Assembly (NCBI GenBank): GCA_964351865.1
Contig: CAYGPJ010000002.1
Location: forward strand, 85,327 to 149,326
Length of the DNA stretch: 64,000 bases
Source of the DNA: JBCDJI01 sp964351865
GTDB taxonomy: Bacteria; Verrucomicrobiota; Verrucomicrobiia; Methylacidiphilales; JBCBYL01
Reading direction: 5' to 3'
How positions within the stretch are numbered: the first letter of the stretch is position 1; every line of letters begins with the position of its first letter. Made by a program: the position numbers and the translations under genes. Positions 60,255-64,000 of the stretch are shown here, in pieces. The notes beneath the pieces are model-generated. The model made no database searches, was not told where the DNA came from, and was given only the letters and a program-made list of their open reading frames with translations.

Positions 60255-61499
60255 TCAGCGGAACTTCTCGGGCAGAATATCCAAAACATTCACCCCGCGA
60301 AATTCAAACAGCCGGGTTATCGTCTCTTCGATCAGGTTATTCGGACAGCTGGCACCCGCGGTAACCCCCACGGTGAGATTTCCTTCTGGCAGCCAGTTTT
60401 CGGTCTGTTCCTCTTGATTGACATGCTGATTGAAATGGTGAATCAAACCCGGGCTTTCCATCTTAGCCCCGTTTTTGATGAAATAGGTGGGTAATACCTG
60501 TTCCCCCATTTCAGCCAGATGAGAGGTATTACTACTGTTGTAGCCACCAACCACGATCAGTAAGTCCATCGGTTGAGCCAGCATCTTTTCCAACGCGTCC
60601 TGCCGCTCCTGAGTAGCACCACAAATGGTATCAAAGAACCGGAAATGCTGATCGAGTTTATGCTCACCGTAGCGGTCAACAATGGCCTTCTGGATCCGAC
60701 GCTGCACTTCCTCGGTCTCATTGCGCATCATCGTAGTCTGATTCGCCACACCCACTGCCTGCAAATGGAGATCCGGGTCAAAATCAGGTGACATGCTGCC
60801 TTCAAATTTCTGGAGAAATTCCTCCTTGTTGCCGCCATTGCGGATGTACTCACAGACGTAATCCACATCCGCCAATGTCAGCACGACCAAGTAATGACCT
60901 TTTTTATCGTCGCCTAGTGCGCGACTGCTGGTCGCCTGCGTTTCTTCATGGCTGGCTTTACCGTGAATAATGGAGGTGATGCTCTCGCGCTTATATTGGC
61001 GAATCCGTTTCCAGACACTCATTACGTCACCGCAAGTGGTATCCACGATGTAACAACCAATGTCGTTGATCGTATTCATCACGTCTACCGGACTGCCGAA
61101 TGCCGGAACGATGACCACATCCTCTTCAGTGACACCCGACACATCCCAGCCGTTTTCACCTTCCAGCAGTGGGGTGATATTCATTTCGCGTAGCTGATCG
61201 TTGACTTCGGGGTTGTGGATAATTTCACCCAACAAATAAATTTTACGGCCATCAAAATGCTTAGCCGAGGCATAGGCCAGATCGATTGCACGCTCCACTC
61301 CGTAACAGAAGCCAAACTCTTTCGCCAGTTTTACCGTAAGGCCGTTGGCCTGTAAGTGATTACCCGAGTGACGGATGTAATCGACCACTTTACTGCGGTA
61401 ATGACCTTCGACTTGGGATTGAACGACTTCCATGACCTCCGGAGTTCGGAGGTTCACGCGCTTCGCTTTTTTCTTAGGTGCGGAAGTTGAATCTGACAT
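60255..61499 (-). CDS. ispH: 4-hydroxy-3-methylbut-2-enyl diphosphate reductase
   Basis: 414 residues, the long form found in cyanobacteria and plants rather than the about 310-residue E. coli type. The three iron-sulfur cysteines are in EFGFCYGVERA, VDTTCGDV and GASCPNN. It performs the last step of the MEP isoprenoid pathway in the cytoplasm. The N-terminal 60 residues (RVNLRTPEVMEVVQSQVEG) are the extension. The enzyme also uses the SNTSH motif YNSSNTSHLAEM. Confidence 0.95.
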   Translation of the reverse strand: MSDSTSAPKKKAKRVNLRTPEVMEVVQSQVEGHYRSKVVDYIRHSGNHLQANGLTVKLAKEFGFCYGVERAIDLAYASAKHFDGRKIYLLGEIIHNPEVNDQLREMNITPLLEGENGWDVSGVTEEDVVIVPAFGSPVDVMNTINDIGCYIVDTTCGDVMSVWKRIRQYKRESITSIIHGKASHEETQATSSRALGDDKKGHYLVVLTLADVDYVCEYIRNGGNKEEFLQKFEGSMSPDFDPDLHLQAVGVANQTTMMRNETEEVQRRIQKAIVDRYGEHKLDQHFRFFDTICGATQERQDALEKMLAQPMDLLIVVGGYNSSNTSHLAEMGEQVLPTYFIKNGAKMESPGLIHHFNQHVNQEEQTENWLPEGNLTVGVTAGASCPNNLIEETITRLFEFRGVNVLDILPEKFR

Positions 61500-61571
61500 A
61501 GTCTGGCATTATCCGGTTACACTTTGCTTCGTCGAGAGCAATTTCACCTATATTGCCGCTTTGTGGCGAAA

Positions 61572-62462
61572 TTATCGGGATTTAGCCAAAAAATCCATAA
61601 TGGCCTTTTGTACATGCAGTCGATTTTCCGCCTGTCCGAAAATATCATCGGCACACTCTTCCAGCATCGCTTCAGAAATCTCCTTGCCACGATATGCCGG
61701 CAGGCAGTGCAACACCAGGGCGTCCGGTTTAGCGATTTTTTTAAGTTCATGGTTGATCTGATAACCGGCAAATTCCTTCATCCGCTGCTCGGCTTCTTCC
61801 TCTTTTCCCATCGACACCCAAACATCGGTATACAGTAGATCCGCATCTTTCGCGGCTTCTGCCGGATCTGAGGTCAAGCTGACATGCTCATTCACCACAC
61901 TCGATTGGTATCCGTCAGGAGCCGCACAGACCAGTTGGAAATCCAGCAACTGGGCCGCATGCACATAGGAAAGTGCCACATTACATGCCGCATCACCGAT
62001 GAAGGCAATTTTCTTCCCCTTGATACTGCCGCGTCTTTCTTCGTAGGTGAAAATATCGGTCAGAATCTGGCAGGGATGCTCTTCATCCGTCAGGGCATTG
62101 ATGGTCGGTATCTTCGAATACTCTGCCAATTCCACCAGATCCGACTGATCATACGTCCGACAGATAATACCATGCACCATTCGTCCCAACACCCGCGCCG
62201 TATCTTTAACGGGTTCACCCCGCCCCAACTGAATTTCCCGTGAACTCAAAAACATCGGGCGCCCTCCCATTTCATAGATGCCGGTTTCAAAAGAAACACG
62301 GGTGCGGGTCGAACTCTTGGAGAAAATCAGCGCCCAGGTCTGTCCGTCCAGCGGTTTGGGATGCTGATTCGTTCCACGTGTCGCCTTATATTCAGCGGCC
62401 AACTTCAATACCGTACTGATTTCCTCAGCGGTGAAGTCATTAATATTTAAAAAATGTCTCAT
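61572..62462 (-). CDS. argF: Ornithine carbamoyltransferase
   Basis: Starting at the ATG at 62462 (MRHFLNINDFTAEEIS), 296 residues. The carbamoyl-phosphate site is SKSSTRTRVSFETG (STRTR), and the ornithine site is LHCLPAYRGKEI (HCLP). It makes citrulline from ornithine in arginine synthesis. The start overlaps the stop of argD by four bases, so translation is coupled. A longer upstream frame to 62645 has no family-like residues. Confidence 0.96.
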   Translation of the reverse strand: MRHFLNINDFTAEEISTVLKLAAEYKATRGTNQHPKPLDGQTWALIFSKSSTRTRVSFETGIYEMGGRPMFLSSREIQLGRGEPVKDTARVLGRMVHGIICRTYDQSDLVELAEYSKIPTINALTDEEHPCQILTDIFTYEERRGSIKGKKIAFIGDAACNVALSYVHAAQLLDFQLVCAAPDGYQSSVVNEHVSLTSDPAEAAKDADLLYTDVWVSMGKEEEAEQRMKEFAGYQINHELKKIAKPDALVLHCLPAYRGKEISEAMLEECADDIFGQAENRLHVQKAIMDFLAKSR

Positions 62463-63661
62463 AGGTTTTTCTCCAAAATTTCTAATCCTTCCTGAATCTC
62501 CTCCCGCGTCACATTCAAAGGTGGCAGCCACCGCAGGGTTTGATGAGCCGCAGGCACTAGCAGCAGTCCGGATTGCATCAGCTTTTCCCGCATAGCGGCC
62601 AGATCCACTCCGGATTCCAGCTCCATCCCCACCAATCCTCCACATCCCCTGACCGCCTTAATGACGCCAGCACCAACATGTACTTTCAGCCCCTCAATCA
62701 GCAATTCTCCTTGAATCGTAATGTTGTCGGCCAGTTGGCTGGCCTCAACCTCATGCAAGACCGCCAGTGCCACCGCACAGGCTAAAGGATTGCCACCATA
62801 GGTCGAACCATGCGACCCGGGGGTCAACACGCCAGCGTAGGCCTGAGCGATCCAGAGCGCTCCAATCGGAAACCCTCCTCCCAGCGACTTCGCCATGGCA
62901 ATCCCATCCGGCAGAAAGTCCTCTCCTCCCGGCACTCCTGCCAGCAACCGCGTGTAGCTCTGAAACGTGCCGCACCGGAAGGCTCCGCACTGCACCCCAT
63001 CCCACAACAGCAGACATCCCTTCTCTCTGGTCAATTTTCTGAGGCCGAGTAAATATTCCGGTGTCGCTGGAACCACTCCGCCTTCGCCCTGTACCCCTTC
63101 GATCAAGACCGCAATGGTCTGATCCGTCATCGCAGCCTCCACTGCAGCCAGATCATTAAACGGCACATGAGTGAATCCGGGCAGCAGTGGCTCAAAACCC
63201 ACTTTTACTTTTTCCTGCCCTGTGGCGGAAATTCCCGCATAGGTCCGACCATGGAAAGAATTGGTCGCGGTGATAATTTCAAACTTACCTTCAGCCGATC
63301 CTGCCTTCCGCGCTAACTTGATCAGCGCTTCATTGGCTTCGGTCCCGCTGTTGCATAAAAATACGACGCCATCCCCGGTCAACTCGACTAATTTCTGGGC
63401 CAACTCACACTGAGGCTCGTTGTAAAAAAGGTTGGAGACATGCATCAATCTTGAAGATTGATCCGCCAAAGCCTGCTGAATGACCGGATGGCAATGCCCC
63501 AGAGAATTCACCGCAACTCCACCTGAGAAATCCAGATATTCTTTCCCCGCCGCATCCCACACGCGAGCCCCTTGGCCCTCAACCAGGGTTAAAGGCCGCG
63601 GCCCGTAAGTCGACGCCAGGAACTGGGCGCCGGGCATGGTGCTCTGGGTTGTATCTGTCAT
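62459..63661 (-). CDS. argD: Acetylornithine aminotransferase
   Basis: From the ATG at 63661 (MTDTTQSTMPGAQFLASTYG) the protein has 400 residues of the class-III PLP aminotransferases. NSGTEANEALIKLARKAG and the PLP lysine in AMAKSLGGGFPIGA are normal. The usual DEVQ, which contacts the PLP ring, is DGVQ (LLLWDGVQCGAFRCG), and a GVPGGEDFLPDG insert follows. It turns N-acetylglutamate semialdehyde into N-acetylornithine. The variant looks like an Opitutales-type form from memory. A 63727 start adds 22 residues before the family N-terminus and is less likely. Confidence 0.93.
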   Translation of the reverse strand: MTDTTQSTMPGAQFLASTYGPRPLTLVEGQGARVWDAAGKEYLDFSGGVAVNSLGHCHPVIQQALADQSSRLMHVSNLFYNEPQCELAQKLVELTGDGVVFLCNSGTEANEALIKLARKAGSAEGKFEIITATNSFHGRTYAGISATGQEKVKVGFEPLLPGFTHVPFNDLAAVEAAMTDQTIAVLIEGVQGEGGVVPATPEYLLGLRKLTREKGCLLLWDGVQCGAFRCGTFQSYTRLLAGVPGGEDFLPDGIAMAKSLGGGFPIGALWIAQAYAGVLTPGSHGSTYGGNPLACAVALAVLHEVEASQLADNITIQGELLIEGLKVHVGAGVIKAVRGCGGLVGMELESGVDLAAMREKLMQSGLLLVPAAHQTLRWLPPLNVTREEIQEGLEILEKNL

Positions 63662-63821
63662 AAGAAGCCGGATATTCTTACGCACTAGTCCGATCAATAA
63701 AGGAAAAAATGCAGGCATCTGTTTCAATCACGTAACGAAGTCTAACTTCTGCTGGCACGTGCTAGATGTGGTTTCATAAGCCCACGATCGTGATGATGAC
63801 AATGTCGCATGGTGAATTGCC

Positions 63822-63954
63822 CTAGTAGACCGTGCAACATGATATGACGGGAACTGTAGGCCGAGATTGCATCTCGGCTCCTTCTAAACTGTCGAGATGC
63901 AATATCGACCTACATATTTTTCAACCCGTCGAAGCATCCTGCATCAACTACTAG
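63822..63954. repeat. Complete CTAGTAG-ended element with TGTAGG core
   Basis: A 133-bp unit bounded by CTAGTAG (63822-63828) and CTACTAG (63948-63954), with GACGGG/CCCGTC inside each end and a 60-bp core at 63855-63914. The left hairpin is perfect; the right has one C-to-A break. The motif GTGCAACATGATA near the left end also occurs at 19590. The other bases of 63662-64000 show no gene. Confidence 0.75.
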
Positions 63955-64000
63955 TGTTCAACCAAGACTAAATCGGCGGTAAAAGCTGTACATTTGAAGT

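Noticed and set aside
50424..63954. Repeat clusters as CRISPR arrays
   Set aside because: The repeats are palindromic, scattered and of differing length, with no regular spacers and no cas genes.

Overview
The window looks like a chromosomal segment of a Gram-negative, probably marine bacterium of the Verrucomicrobiota, most likely the Opitutales/Puniceicoccales side. This is inferred from gene content and from remembered family distributions, not from a search. The pointers are a PEP-CTERM protein, a type-1 sulfatase next to a fucose-permease-type transporter, an ArgD variant with DGVQ instead of DEVQ, long IspH and biosynthetic SpeA, split nuo genes, and very many short palindromic repeats. 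No phage, plasmid, CRISPR array or intact transposase is visible.

Layout. 1-968: TRAP solute-binding protein, cut by the window edge. 1238-4324: tRNA-Arg, an RhlE-type helicase and an Fe-S assembly pair (HscB-like, IscA-like). 4371-10853: nuoIJKLMN, the membrane arm of complex I plus NuoI. 10854-11561: repeats and a dead DUF1287 gene. 11562-15045: an ATP-grasp/alpha-E fusion with a transglutaminase-like protease. 15046-16501: a repeat mosaic and a PEP-CTERM protein. 16712-19346: feoA-feoB-Cys-rich small protein. 19683-22796: a second helicase, tRNA-Gly with duplicated 3' ends, and a small membrane protein. 23090-28128: sugar-related oxidoreductase, fucose-type permease, sulfatase and a spermidine-synthase-like protein. 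28231-33129: a Mn-type ABC importer with a divergent MntR, in which one permease carries a DtxR-like C-terminal domain. 33175-40239: cNMP-binding/DUF4388 protein, LysR regulator, leuCD, a lipoate ligase-like protein, a CBM9-like protein and a TonB-like/VWA-like protein. 40312-42827: lgt, rplU-rpmA and a DUF481 porin-like protein. 42963-48848: hisC-tyrA-aroA-cmk-plsC-accA. 49021-50208: cytochrome P450. 50636-53831: coaD, yceD-rpmF-plsX-fabH. 54146-60185: bifunctional nuclease, speA, a DksA-like protein with a histone H1-like tail, rpsR-rpmB, an unknown protein and mpl. 60255-63661: ispH, argF, argD.

Most genes are housekeeping and lie in tight clusters, several joined by 4-base ATGA overlaps. 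The most unusual material is between the genes. At least five repeat designs occur many times, often nested or fused. In the commonest, a fixed TGTAGG head is followed by a hairpin whose two arms change together from copy to copy. A second design ends in CTAGTAG and supplies the stop codon of two unrelated genes. A third is a perfect palindrome around GGGACGGAG, of the kind mobilised by REP-associated (RAYT) transposases; no such transposase is in the window. These elements sit at dead genes, inside the mnt gene cluster and between convergent genes, so they appear to be actively shaping the gene boundaries.
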